Shown here: in pieces, positions 1 through 11,299 of the stretch
Layout: the number at the start of each line of letters is the position of its first letter
Numbering within the stretch: position 1 is the first letter of the stretch
NCBI RefSeq assembly: GCF_031755915.1
Contig: NC_083386.1
Coordinates: 17,283,001-17,347,000, forward strand
Direction of reading: 5' to 3'
From: Ziziphus jujuba
Taxonomy: Eukaryota > Streptophyta > Magnoliopsida > Rosales > Rhamnaceae
Length of the DNA stretch: 64,000 nucleotides
The notes under the pieces: generated by a model
Seen by the model: the letters and a program-made list of their open reading frames with translations, nothing else
Told to the model about the DNA's origin: nothing
The model's database searches: none
Made by a program: the position numbers and the translations under genes

Positions 1-2
1 AT

Positions 3-1001
3 ATTAGGACTCATGGTTGCATGGTGTTGGTGTCTCTTTATGTTGATGACCTCCTAGTGACCGGTGGTAATGAGAAAGAAGTGAGCAATTTCAAAAGTGA
101 GCTAGAATTGAACTTTGAGATGTCTAGCCTTGGAGAGATGAAATACTTTCTTGGAATTGAAGTTGTCCAATCATCCAAGGGCATCTTCATATCTCAAGAA
201 AGCTATTTGAAGGAGTTGCTCAAGAAGTTTGACATGGAAGATTGTAATAGCGTTGCCACACCTATGAATGAAGGCACCAAGTTGGTGAAGGATGATGATT
301 CTTCAAAGGTAAATCCTTCCATCTATAGAAGTTTAATTGGTAGCCTTTTATATGTATGCTCTACTAGACCGGATATCATGTTTAGTGTGGCTGTTTTGTC
401 AAGATTTATGCATAGTCCATCACAAAATCATCTTAGTTGTGCAAAAAGAATCCTAAGGTATTTGAAAGGTACTAGTGATTTTGGTATATGGTACAAGGAT
501 GGCATGAATGAAGCTTTGCTTGGTTATAGTGATAGTGATTGGGCTGGTTCTTTGGATGATAGCAAGAGCACATCGGGCTACATTTACACTCTTGGAAATG
601 TTCCTTTCTCATGGAATTCCAAGAAGCAACAAACCGTTGCACAAAGCACCGCGGAAGCCGAGTATATTGCTTGCTCAAGTTGTGCTAATCAAGGTGTTTG
701 GCTTAGGAAATTATTGGAGGACTTGAGCTTGAAGCAAGAGGAAGCCATGGTAATATTGTGTGACAATACTTCAGTAATAGCAATTGAACAAAATCCAGTC
801 CAACATGGGAGGACCAAGCATATACCGATCAAGTATCATTCCTTAAGGGAATTTGAAGCAAGTGGTGAAGTGAAGTTGGAGTATGTGACTTTCGAGGAGA
901 ACTTGGCGGATATCTTCACCAAGCCATTGGGAAAGAAGAGATTTGAGATATTGAGAGGACTTCTCAATGTCTCATACAAAATTGCCAAGGAGGAGTGTTG
1001 A
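3..1001 (+). CDS. Ty1/copia polyprotein C-terminus: reverse transcriptase end and RNase H (5' truncated by window)
   Basis: The frame is open from base 3, so the true start lies upstream; the ATG at 21 is internal. The protein opens with the RT catalytic motif YVDDLLVTG and continues with the RT C-terminal part (KYFLGIEV, RPDIMFSV, LRYLKGT). RNase H follows with SDSDWAG, STSGY, AQSTAEAEYIA and KHIPIKYH, and the usual copia ending ADIFTKPLG. No stops or frameshifts are seen, so the enzyme part could be functional. The stop codon (999-1001) lies inside the first bases of the 3' LTR, which begins at 996. RT and RNase H copy the element's RNA into cDNA in virus-like particles. Copia identity is certain from the motifs; the lineage is not assigned. 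Confidence 0.95.
   Translation: MRTHGCMVLVSLYVDDLLVTGGNEKEVSNFKSELELNFEMSSLGEMKYFLGIEVVQSSKGIFISQESYLKELLKKFDMEDCNSVATPMNEGTKLVKDDDSSKVNPSIYRSLIGSLLYVCSTRPDIMFSVAVLSRFMHSPSQNHLSCAKRILRYLKGTSDFGIWYKDGMNEALLGYSDSDWAGSLDDSKSTSGYIYTLGNVPFSWNSKKQQTVAQSTAEAEYIACSSCANQGVWLRKLLEDLSLKQEEAMVILCDNTSVIAIEQNPVQHGRTKHIPIKYHSLREFEASGEVKLEYVTFEENLADIFTKPLGKKRFEILRGLLNVSYKIAKEEC
987..995 (+). promoter_or_regulatory. polypurine tract of the copia element
   Basis: AAGGAGGAG lies directly against the TG of the 3' LTR and is the expected plus-strand priming site. It also encodes the last residues of the polyprotein. Confidence 0.75.
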
Positions 1002-2031
1002 AGTGTGGCAATTTTGCCACTTGATGGTGCATGTCATCGGCTAGCATGCACACCTTGGTATCAAATCCTTTCCTTTTATGAGTTTATATTTTTTGTATGT
1101 TTTAAATTGATTCAAGGTATATTTTGATAATGTTTTGTGCCTAAGTTATGTATGCAAAATTATAGGCAAAATTATGCACAAAAGAGTAGGAATGTTATGC
1201 TTGAAGTGCCTATGGTGCTGGATTCATAATTTCCAGCAACATAGTTCCACTATTTATCTTATATCTCAGGTTGCAAATGGAATTTTGGGCTGAAATTTTG
1301 AGGGATGTCTACAGACATATATAGAAGACTATGGTTTAAATTTCAGGTCAAAATGACATGGGAAAGTCCATTTTCTATTCCAAACAGATTGCTGTATCTG
1401 ATGGGCCCAGTATGCAGAGTATGGGCCAGTTTTGGAGCTGTTTGGCCCATGATTCGGTTCCAGAACTTTCCTAGCTCTTGGAACAATATTTATTGATAAC
1501 CAAGGATGCTTCAAACCAAGTTTCATAAGCAGATACAAAGGGGAACTAAGTAGGTGAAGCTAGTTTGGTTGTTTACCCAAACTAGTTAAACAATAGGAAC
1601 TTAGTTCAAACCATGTGCCACTTTTTACTATATTTGGAATAGACATGTTGCAGCTGGTTTTTGACTCTTTTGTGTATGAAAAGTTAGGTGTTGACCATTT
1701 TACTTTTTAAATTTCAAATACTTTACTCATTTTGTAAGCTCACATGCTTGGCATATGTGAACTAGTTGTAATTTCAATCTTATATTGTAAAATGAATGAA
1801 ATGGCTACACATCTAAGCCTTATTTTCAAAAAGGCCAACGTGTTCCTCTTCTTCTTATCTCTTCTTCAACACCTTAGAACACTTTAGGAACCCTAAAAAC
1901 CAGAAAACACCATAACCAAAACCTAAAAACACAACTCACACACAACCATTCCCAAGAGCATCACCAAAAGCTTGCTTGTTGCTAACACTTCAAGCTAGCT
2001 TGCTCTTGGTCATAACCTTCTCACCCCAACA
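996..2031 (+). repeat. 3' LTR of the copia element (about 1,036 bp)
   Basis: Starts TGTTGAAGTGTGG and ends TCACCCCAACA. The termini form the TG...CA pair expanded to TGTTG/CAACA. No coding potential is seen beyond the shared stop codon. The 63- and 69-residue open frames inside it are chance frames. Confidence 0.85.
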
Positions 2032-3019
2032 GTATTTGGGGCAATCCATTTATTAATTGTATCGAAATTGCTCAATCAAAATACGACTTGTTTATTAATC
2101 ATGTCAGAAACCTTAACCCAAACACAACCCATTTAATAAACAGGTAACCTAACACGACCCCTGCAATTCGTTTATTAAATGGATCAGTTTGAGTCAACAC
2201 AACTCATTTATACGAAATTAACCTGTTTACACGAAATTGATTCATTTATATGAACCATTTTTCATGAAATTGACTCATTTAAATGAGATTTACCAAATTA
2301 AATGAATTAAATTGTTCAAATAATTATTTCATATAGAATAAAAATAATTAAAGCATTAATTAATCCAAAATTAAAATATATTTATAAAACCATATAATTA
2401 TAGTTACAAATTTACATTAATATGACATATAATATGATAATATAGTAATCTCATATGAAAGTTAAATATGCATATATTATATATATATACACATAACAAA
2501 CCTAATACTACTTTTCTAAAAATAGTATAAAAAAACTTTAGTGTATAATCATGTTTTTTTTATTTTCTACATCTCCAATATCTTAGGTTTTAATTTTTTT
2601 TTGATATCCATAAATCTATACATGTATTAATCATATTATATTTATGTAAATAACTATTATTTTATAATTTTTAATCTTTATTTTTTTAATTAGTAAAAGA
2701 AAATTAATAATATGACTTCAAATAAGTTTGTAATTTAGTAATAAAAAGGTATTAATTAAAATTTTATTAATAATAAACTTAATATATTGAAGTTATAATT
2801 TAAATGAGTTATAATCGTATCGGGTTGAGTTGATACATTAATTAACACGTTTAGTTAAACAGATCAATTCAAGTCAATTTGTGGTTAAACAAGTCAATTT
2901 AAAATTGACACATTTAATAATCGTGTTAAATGAGTTGATTTGAATCCATTTATAATAAATCCAAACCTACTAGGTTTATGTCGTTTTTGAACTGTATTAT
3001 CAAGTTATAACCTAAACTG
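2032..3019. other. AT-rich DNA with a possible decayed repeat
   Basis: No gene seen. Sequences of the type 'primer-like TTTATTAAA with GACC/GGTC' recur at 2040-2290 and, roughly inverted, at 2820-2990. This suggests the worn ends of an inverted-repeat element, but the match is too loose to set borders. Confidence 0.3.
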
Positions 3020-3895
3020 CCACCCTTAACCAAAGTGTTCACCTCTCAACCAAATCGAAGAGTTTTCCAATGACTTACTTAATTGTTTTTCAACTTTGGC
3101 AATAATTTTTTGAAACTTTCCAAAAGTCTTAGATTTCCTTGCCATAACCATACCTTGAATAATTATCAATAAATGAGATGAAATATTCATAACCTTCTCT
3201 TGCTTGTACATTCATAGGACCATAAATGACTGAATGCACATGCTCAAGCAATTCTTTGGCTCTTTGAACTTTTGCTGTAAAAGGTTTTTTGATCATTTTA
3301 CCTTCCAAACAAGATTTACAAACTGGAAGAGTGCCAACTTTTGGTTCTCTTAAAGGACTATCTTTTAATAGTCTGTTAATTTTGTCTAGGTTTATATTAC
3401 ATAGCCTAAGATGTCCTAGGTATATGTCCTTATCATAAGAAATATTTTGTTTTTTGTGTTTTGGTTACTCGACTTTGAAAATTGCAATATTAAGTAGTGA
3501 GTTAGACTTTGGTCTTATTGTATAGAGGCTAGAGTCTAAAATTCCATCACGAATATTTAAACCATTTTTAGAAATAATAATTGAACTAACATTAAAATAA
3601 ACTTGAAAAAAATCCTGAAACAGAAATCAAATTCTTACAAAAATCAGAAATATAATAAACATTATTCAATATAAGAAATTTTATTATTATTAAAATGAAG
3701 TTTGACTTATCCCATTATAGCTAACACCACTGCTTTAGTTCTCAGCATATCAAACATGCCTGCTAACAGATAGCATTGGCCTTTATTGTTAGCTTGAATC
3801 CAATGATCATATGCATTTCAAACATTTTTAGATTTAGTGGTTGGTGGTAAGTTCAGGAGGACATTTCCCTGCAAGGACAAACTTATAGTTTTCAC
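3020..3895 (-). pseudogene. Ty1/copia gag-integrase remnant
   Basis: Reading the minus strand from about 3890 down, three copia segments follow each other. First is a gag piece (AYDHWIQANNKGQCYLL, about 3740-3830). Next is the protease-to-pre-integrase linker (VYYISDFCKNLISVSGF, near 3620-3690). Then comes the GAG-pre-integrase finger and start of integrase (PVCKSCLEGKM, YGPMNVQAREGYEYFISF, about 3030-3400). Several stops and frame changes break it. The gag piece joins the linker with the rest of gag and most of protease missing, so an internal deletion occurred. This is inferred from family motifs. It is opposite in strand to the intact copia element at 1-2031 and clearly older. Confidence 0.75.
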
Positions 3896-5782
3896 AGTAT
3901 GGTGTTCATATTACTTTTTCACTTAACAAAATTATAGCCAACTAATATTTCATCAACAAGTATAGTGATGATTGAATTAGATATTTTGCTTCAATAAATA
4001 AGGAAAAATTCCACATAAATATCTTCATATAGAAATTTTGCATAGTAAACATGATGCATGATACACAAAAATTATATTAAAAATATGTAACTAGTATTAC
4101 TACGATTGTTTAACTTCTAAGTAACATGCTGTCGTAGGGTCAATCAAATTACTTTTATAAACAGAGACTTTCTCAATTAATAAATGTCAATTCAAAATAT
4201 TTAATATTTTTTACATTTAGTAACCAGAATTTTATTTAGTCAAGATATAATTAATAAATTTAAATATATCTTTATATGTGTAACCCAACATTTCATATTC
4301 TAAAAACTTATTTTAACAATGTCATTGTAAAGTGGATTAATATTGAAATACATCTTGGTATCTGATCACTAGAAATTATGTATTTTATTCCTAATCTTAG
4401 TCAACCAAACATAATTTAATTACTAAGACTAAAAATGTTAATAGAATCTAATTCCATTAACAATTAAATAAAATACAATTACTTTCTTAAAAAGATATTT
4501 AGAAGTTTTAAGCTACCCATTTTTAAACTCTTTAAAACAATTTAATTAAGAACCATATGATTAATTTTAACTATTAAAAGAAAAAAAAATTCACATGATA
4601 AACATATCATTCTCAATAACATATGTATGAATATCATGTTATAAATATTAGTGGGCACTTTCTATTCTACATGGCATGTTATATGCATGACATATCAAAT
4701 AAAAATAACAATAATAAAACACAATTGAAATTTGGTTGGATCCCCTTGAATATTTAAATTAAAAACCACCTAAAATAAAAATAAATAAAAAGTACGCTAC
4801 GGACCACAAATTTCTTCAAAGACCAGGTGCTCTTTTCCATTAAAGGTCCAAAATTGGCCTACAGACTATTGCACTTTAGGTTGTTCAAGGAGGGACATAA
4901 ACAACCTAGGCTCAATAGAAATTCAAACGAGCCAAGCCCACTATTGATGAAAGCTTGGTCTATGTCCTATCACATGCTATTGTGAAGAAAACACCATCTC
5001 ATGGGCTTAACAGAGAGCTGTAGACATGTGATGTGAAGTAGACTCTATCTTTCGGTAATTTCTTTGCTAAGTTGAGAATGTATTTTTTTTTTAAGGTTTA
5101 TAGTATTCTATGTGGTATAATACAATTAATTATGTTATGTATGCCAACAAAAGAAAAAAATTAAAAAAATCAACAAACCAAAAAAAACCAAAACAAAAAA
5201 TTACCAATGGCCTATCGATAATCTCGATAACGACCATCATAAGAACTTTATATGAAATTTAATATACATATGTTTACTTATATATCTTCCTTTGATTTAA
5301 TTTCCTATGTAAAATATTTGTTTTAGACATGATTATCATTTTTATTACAAATTTTCATCATATCGTAAATATTAAACATTAAACATATTAACTTTCAATA
5401 AGATACACATTGCAATGAGTTCAACAAACCAATTTTTCAGAAAACTACATGGTGAAAACATTTTTTATTTTTTATTTTTGTTTAGACACGAATCCAAGTA
5501 CAAAAAACCTTGTAAAACCTTTTAATGATGATTTTTGCTTTAAAGCTCAACTATAAAAACACAGAGATTCATTTATCTAGAACATCAAGCATTAAATTGT
5601 TGCACCAAGAATTAAACTATAACTTTGGTTGGTCTTGTAGTCATTGCACTCTAAGGCTCACTTGTTTTGATCTTCACTATGGCTGATCTCTCTTCTACAG
5701 TGATGATAATAAATCCTCTCATAAATATAGTTAATCTTCTTCCCATAATTTTTTTTTTCCTAGTTGAAGAATAGAGAATGAG
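3896..5782. other. non-coding AT-rich stretch
   Basis: No gene or clear repeat seen. About 4790-5050 is less AT-rich than its surroundings and may be a fragment of something older; I could not match it. Short A/T runs and the poly(T) near 5740-5760 are unremarkable. Confidence 0.5.
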
Positions 5783-6579
5783 TTTTTTTTTTTCCCTTTC
5801 TTTTTTTGTTAAATAATTGTTGCATTCAAGCACAAAAAGACCTCTAGAATAGGAGGATTACAACCTAAGGCTAAATCTTAGCATATCAGCAATAATAACT
5901 TCCATAATATTCCTAGGAATAACTTCTAAATTATAACAATTATAGTAAGAAAAAATGATATTAAGATGCAGAACTTTCTTAGCAATAAAGTCTACTACTA
6001 CATTCAAACTCCTTGAATTCTAATAAACTAGAGTGACATATCTAAAACTCCATCTAAAAGGATATATAGGGGCTCAAATTTCCTCCACCACAAGTGCAGC
6101 ATGAGAAGACCATTATAGCTTATTCCATTTTCTTGCTTTTGCAAATTCAAATCAAACTCCTTGAATTCCAATAAACTAGAGTGACATATCTAAAACTCCA
6201 TCTAAAATGATATATAGGGGCTCAAATTTCCTCCAACACAAGTGCAGCATGAGAAGACCATTATAGCTTATTCCATTTTCTTGCTTTTGCAAATTCAAAG
6301 GCCCATCCAATGGCTTCCATTTCAACATAAAAAAACTACGAACAAGGAATGACTTTAGAGGCCAGAAAGAGAAGCTTCCCCATCCAACCGCTTATAAGAA
6401 AAGCTAAACTAGCTTTTCCCTCTTCAAAAGCAACACTTGTTTTCATCTTCCACCAGTTAGACTTTGGGATGTTCCACATCTCACTAAACCTTTGTTGCCT
6501 CTACTCCAAATTATGGCTCACAACCATAAACTCTTCATCTAAACTCTCAAAATTTGCCATAGTCTCATTAAAAGATTGA
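5783..6579 (-). pseudogene. LINE (non-LTR retrotransposon) 3' part: RNase H domain and poly(A) end
   Basis: On the minus strand this reads as the RNase H-like domain at the end of plant LINE ORF2. Visible motifs are NWWKMKTSVAFEEGKA (6460 region), KLLFLASKVIPC, VEMEAIGWAFEFAKARKW (6250-6330), WSFRYVTL and SLNVVVDFIAKKVLH (5960-6040). The series ends at a poly(A) tract, seen as poly(T) at 5783-5807. Several stops and frame breaks are present. The upstream half of the same LINE lies at 17583-17945, beyond the gypsy element inserted at 6580. A 148-bp tandem duplication sits inside the domain. RNase H motifs are seen; LINE assignment is from family knowledge. Confidence 0.72.
6004..6299. repeat. 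148-bp tandem duplication inside the LINE RNase H remnant
   Basis: Two head-to-tail copies (6004-6151 and 6152-6299) begin TCAAACTCCTTGAATTC. They differ at only about three positions by eye, so the duplication is much younger than the surrounding decay. Confidence 0.9.
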
Positions 6580-8140
6580 TGTGTAAAATTAATTTCCAGG
6601 TGTATGAATTGTTTTTAAGTAATAAAGTGCATAAATAGGATTGTCGTATCCAAGGGATTAAGAATTAAGTACTAAAGATAATTCAGTTTTGGTAATATTT
6701 GAACTAGCAATTAAGATGGCAATTGAAAATTAAATAAACTAAATTAAACAAAAGCAAGTAGTTAAAACTAAATCAATTTCAAGTAAGAGAGTGAATTAAC
6801 AATTATGAAAACCAATGCATTTGATTACACCACCAAATATTCCGATTTAATTACATAAATATATAAATTTAATTAACTAGTAATTTTATTAACCAAGTTT
6901 AATCACAAAATTAATCAAAAGTAGTTTCCACTCACAATTGATAATATTCACATAATCTAATTTATTCCTTCCGACCTATGAAAGCATTAAGCATACTAAT
7001 GATTTGGTAACAAAACATATTACTAATTAAATAAAACAAAACATATATTAAAGGAATTAAACCTTCATAGTTAGGGCTATATCATAATTCTGGCTATGAA
7101 AATGAGTTCATGACAAAAATAAATTCAACATCCATAATTATTAAAACAATGTTCACAGTTAAAGAGATAGGCGAAAAGAATAAAAACTAGTAAAAAAAAT
7201 TCTCCAAAAACTCTCCAAGTTGTGGCCTTCTTTTCAAAGCAAATCCACAACTATGCCTTCTCCAAGCTCTCCAATTGATCTACTAAAGTTCTAAAAACCT
7301 AAAATCTTAAAATCTTTAAGAGAACCTAAGAAACTCACAAATTTTGGTTTGTTTTCATTCAAGCCTCCTAAAAGCTCCTAAATAATTCTATAAACTTGTG
7401 TATATTCTTTCAATAAGTTAAGGACTATATAAATACGACCTTAGACACCTTTTTTCTCTTCTTTTTCAATGTGGAACTCTTACAAAATACTTTTTTAAGC
7501 CATCAAGAGGGTTGGACGAATTTCATGTGTAAAAAAGAAACTTGATATTACTTTTTCCTCACAACTTTCCTTTTCTTTAATTCCTTCTCGAAAAAAATTG
7601 TTAATTAGTCTAACTCACCCTTAATGAAGAATGTGACATGACATGTGCCTCATTAATGATAAATTAACAAATTATTGTCACTTGTCCTTATCTTGCCCCT
7701 TGAATTGCCTTGATTCTTTCTCTTAATCAATGGTGGAGATTTAATTAGAATATTTCTTTTATAAATTTCAAACATTAAATGATGATATCTTTTTGGTTGC
7801 ACCTTGAAATTTGAATATAATGTAATATTTAAAATCATCAGATTGTGAAAAATCATATGACATCTACTTCCATTATGAAATTCTCATAAGAATTTTTATG
7901 AAATCTTTAAGGAATGTTCTTAATGCTTTATAATGCTTGGTTCGCTGGAGCTCAAATCTTGGTTCCCACTATAACTCAACCCAAGAAATCCATTTTTATG
8001 ATTGTTTTCTTAAATTTCTTCATCCTTCACCTAGATTTAAAAAATAAATAATTAAGTATCTTTCGACAATAAGTCAACACAAACTAACAAATATTAAGCT
8101 ATAAATATGGCATCAAATCATCAATATTTTAGGCCTAACA
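6580..8140 (-). repeat. 3' LTR of the Athila-like element
   Basis: About 1,561 bp, begins on the plus strand with TGTGTAAAAT and ends GGCCTAACA. It aligns with 16032-17582 throughout, for example around the shared blocks near 6840-7180 and 16270-16620. Open frames inside it are chance. Confidence 0.88.
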
Positions 8141-8160
8141 AATACCCCCGAACTTAAGAT
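8141..8160 (-). promoter_or_regulatory. polypurine tract of the Athila-like element
   Basis: The minus strand reads AAGTTCGGGGGTATT directly before the LTR start TGTTAGG. Its position fits plus-strand priming; the tract is slightly interrupted. Confidence 0.55.
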
Positions 8161-8330
8161 TTCCTAGTCCCTAACAAAGAAAGAAGAATAAGAAATTAAT
8201 AGTTTTAAAAAATATAAGATACTTTAATGGGGTGCCTCAAAGATTGCATAGTATATTAATTTTCAAACGGTTTCAAAGTAATTATGTAACTCAATACCCT
8301 ATCGTCTATTCAACATAAATGCTACTTCTA

Positions 8331-8331
<1 letters not shown>

Positions 8332-8363
<32 letters not shown>
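8332..8363. repeat. (TG)16 microsatellite
   Basis: Thirty-two bases of perfect alternating TG, within the non-coding 3' part of the gypsy element. Confidence 0.95.
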
Positions 8364-8366
<3 letters not shown>

Positions 8367-9824
8367 ATCAATTTATACACTCAATATCATGCATTTGAAT
8401 AAATCTAAAAGAATTAGAGATTGATAATAAAATATGAACTACCATATGCTTAACTTAATTATCATTCTCCACCAATGTAAGTTAATGCACTACCTGGAAT
8501 CATTAGGACTTTACGATTAAGGCTAATGGGTATGGCTAAAAAAAAAAAAAAAGGATAGGATATAATAAATCAAAGAAAAAAAGCTAAAATTAAATATTAA
8601 TGAATAAATTACTTATCAAATTTGTTTCTTTTTTAGAAATTTTTTTTCTTTCTTTCCTTACTTTAACTTCATATAACTTTCAATATCACATAACTCTCAA
8701 TACAAGTTCACAAATATCCTATTTCTCCTTTTTATTGTGTATTTTTTTTTTTTTTCATATCTCACATATCTTTTAAAACAATTTTTTTGCTTCTTTTTCT
8801 TTCTCTTTCTTTTCTCTTTTTTTTTTTTTTCTTTCTTCCTTTCTTTTTTTTTTTTAACTAACCCCTAATTTGTTTTTTGGTTACACATTCAAAACCTCCA
8901 ATTTACACAAAATATATACTAAAGCAAAATTCACCAAATACTTAAACTCCAAACTTCACTTTTCATTTTTTTTTTTAAACGCTTCAGGAAACTAACAAGC
9001 ATGTGTTCATATCAATTCAATTAAAGCTCTCTTTATAGTATGTTCAAGGTAGGAAAAAGAAATTTAAGACTCATAAAGGGTAAGTAAATGTGGTTTAATA
9101 AACAAAAGACTCTAATGCATCTTTATACATCCTAAAGGCTCAGATAAAGTACTAGTGAAAAATAATATTTTAGTTAGACTTGAAATGCTCAAACTTAAAC
9201 AAAAATGGCCTAAATCATGTTCTTAGTAATGTATTTACATAGGATTTTGGCTTAAGCAATAAACAAGCAATTTCTAAAGTTCAATTAATAATAAAGTACT
9301 CTAATGCATGCAAACCTTCTTCAAAAAACAATCTAAATCATGCATTACTTATTATGTGCTTAAAATTTATTAAAAGTAATAACATGTGAATATAACTTTA
9401 GACATTTAAGCATACATAAAAACAAATCCACTATCTGAAAACTATTTATTTTCAATCATATTCTTATCATTATCTCATTAAAGTACTTAAGAAAACACAA
9501 AACAAAAATTTCATTATTTGTTTCAATCATAATAATTAGGCAAAACACAAATACAGACCAAAAATAAAAATATTTTTTGATTTTTCTAAACTTGTATGAA
9601 GAAAAATAAAACCAAAACTAACATGCATAAAAACTAATAAAAACATTTAAAATACAAGATTTAAAAGATGTAAAGTATGGTTTTTACCCCCAAACTTAAA
9701 ATGAACTATGTCCTCATTGTGACAAATATAGAACAAAGGAAAAGTAAAAGGTAAAGAAAGAAACTTGAGTTACCTTCCAAGAGCATTTATTTAAAGTTAG
9801 TAGCTTGACTCTCCCCTTTTTAAT

Positions 9825-10990
9825 TTAATTTGGATCATCCAAATATAGGCTAGTCTCAAGTACTCCACCTTCATAATATGGCTTCAACTACTGCCCATTC
9901 ACTTTGAAACTTTCATGTCCTTGTTTGGTGATTTCAATTGCTCCACTTGGAAAGATTTGCACAATCTCATATGGTCCACTCCATCTTAGAAACAATCTCA
10001 GTCTAGAGTCATAAAGAATTACCTTTTGTACCTTTTGTCCAACATGAAAGTTCCTATTTTCAATCATCTTGTCATGCTATCTCTTTGTCTTCTCTTTATA
10101 AATCTTTGATTTCTCAAAAACATCCATCCTAAATTTTTCAAGTTCATCCAATTGCAAAAGCTTATTTTTACCTGCGGTCTCTTGATCAAAATTGAGAAAC
10201 TTGGTTGCCCAATATGTTTTATGCTCCAATTCCACGGGAAGATGACTTTCCTTATCAAAAACCAACCTATAGGGAGAAGTACCAATGGGAGTATTGTAGG
10301 TGTTTCGGTATGCTGAAAGTGCATTCTCTAACTTTAAGCTTCAACCTTTCCTTGAAGCATTGTTTGTCTTCTCCAAAATCCTCTTTATTTCCCTGTTTGA
10401 AATTTCTACTTGCCCGCTAGTTTGTATCAATTTTATGTTTAACACCATATTTAATAAATATGGATTCAAATTGTTTGTTACAAAAATGAGGGCCACCATC
10501 ACTAATGATTGCTAGAGGTATACCAAATCTAGTAAAAATATATTTTTTCAAAAATTTCACTGCAGCTCGTGCATCATTAGTAGGTAGTGCACTAGCTTCA
10601 GCCCACTTAAAAACATAATCAACAGCAATTAAAATATATTTATTACCACAAGAATAAGGAGAAAGACCTATGAAATTAATACCTCGAACATCAAACAATT
10701 CTACCTCAAGAATATTCTTCAAAGGCATCTCATTCTTCCTAGATATGTTCCCGGTTATTTAGTACCTATTGTACCCTTGCATATATTGGTATCTTTAAAC
10801 ATGGATGGCCAATAAAATCCAAAATTCAAAATTTTTTCCATGGTTTTTCTAGTCCCAAAATTCCCCCCATATTCACTAGAATGACAACTCTTAATAATGG
10901 ACATAATTTCTTCTCTAGGAACACACCTCCTAATTATACCATCTGCACACTTCCTAAAAAGATAGGGGTCATTCCAAAAATAATACATAA
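9825..10990 (-). pseudogene. Athila-like integrase (zinc finger, catalytic core, GPY/F module)
   Basis: The N-terminal finger region is at 10755-10988 (PYLFRKCADGIIRRC, CHSSEYGGNFG, FYWPSMFKD). The catalytic core at 10417-10728 shows the first Asp context (ELFDVRGINFIG) and the second (AIISDGGPHFCNKQF). The third acidic region lies beyond a frameshift near 10400 (VEISNREIKRILEK-like). The C-terminal part at 9825-10330 has LSAYRNTYNTPIGTSPYRL and a GPY/F motif (RWSGPYEIVQIFPSG), ending at the TAA at 9825-9827. At least two frameshifts and several stops make it non-functional. Integrase would join element cDNA to the genome. No chromodomain follows, which fits a non-chromovirus lineage. Confidence 0.88.
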
Positions 10991-11299
10991 TTTCCTTAAA
11001 AAAAACTTATGCTTATCATATGCTTTTTCTAAACTAGGTGGCATAACGTTAGTAACTAAATAATTAACAATGTCAGCATACCAAGATACATCAAACACAC
11101 CGTCAACCCTAAACGCTTTCTCATCCAGAAAACACTATTTTTTGTCTTTTTCTTCTTTTTCCTCACTCAATTCCAACCTAGACAAGCGATCAACTACTAG
11201 GTTTTCTACGTATTTTTTATCCAAAATTTATAAATCAAACTCTTAAAGTAACAAAATCCATCTAATTAACCTAGGCTTAGACTCTTTCTTACTCATGAG

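Larger units (their letters stand above)
1..2031 (+). mobile_element. Ty1/copia LTR retrotransposon, 3' part (runs off the left edge)
   Basis: The last third of a copia element: end of the reverse transcriptase, RNase H, a polypurine tract and a 3' LTR. The reading frame is open from base 3 to its stop, so the element was probably inserted recently. The LTR ends are TGTTG and CAACA, a perfect 5-bp inverted repeat. The 5' LTR lies outside the window, so the target duplication cannot be tested. The bases after the LTR are GTATT (2032-2036). Confidence 0.93.
8141..9824 (-). other. stretch between pol and the 3' LTR of the Athila-like element
   Basis: No protein could be recognised. Athila elements often carry an envelope-like frame here, but none survives or was present. 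Notable contents are a (TG)n microsatellite at 8332-8363 and very T/C-rich runs on the plus strand at about 8625-8870 and 8960-8980. Confidence 0.55.
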
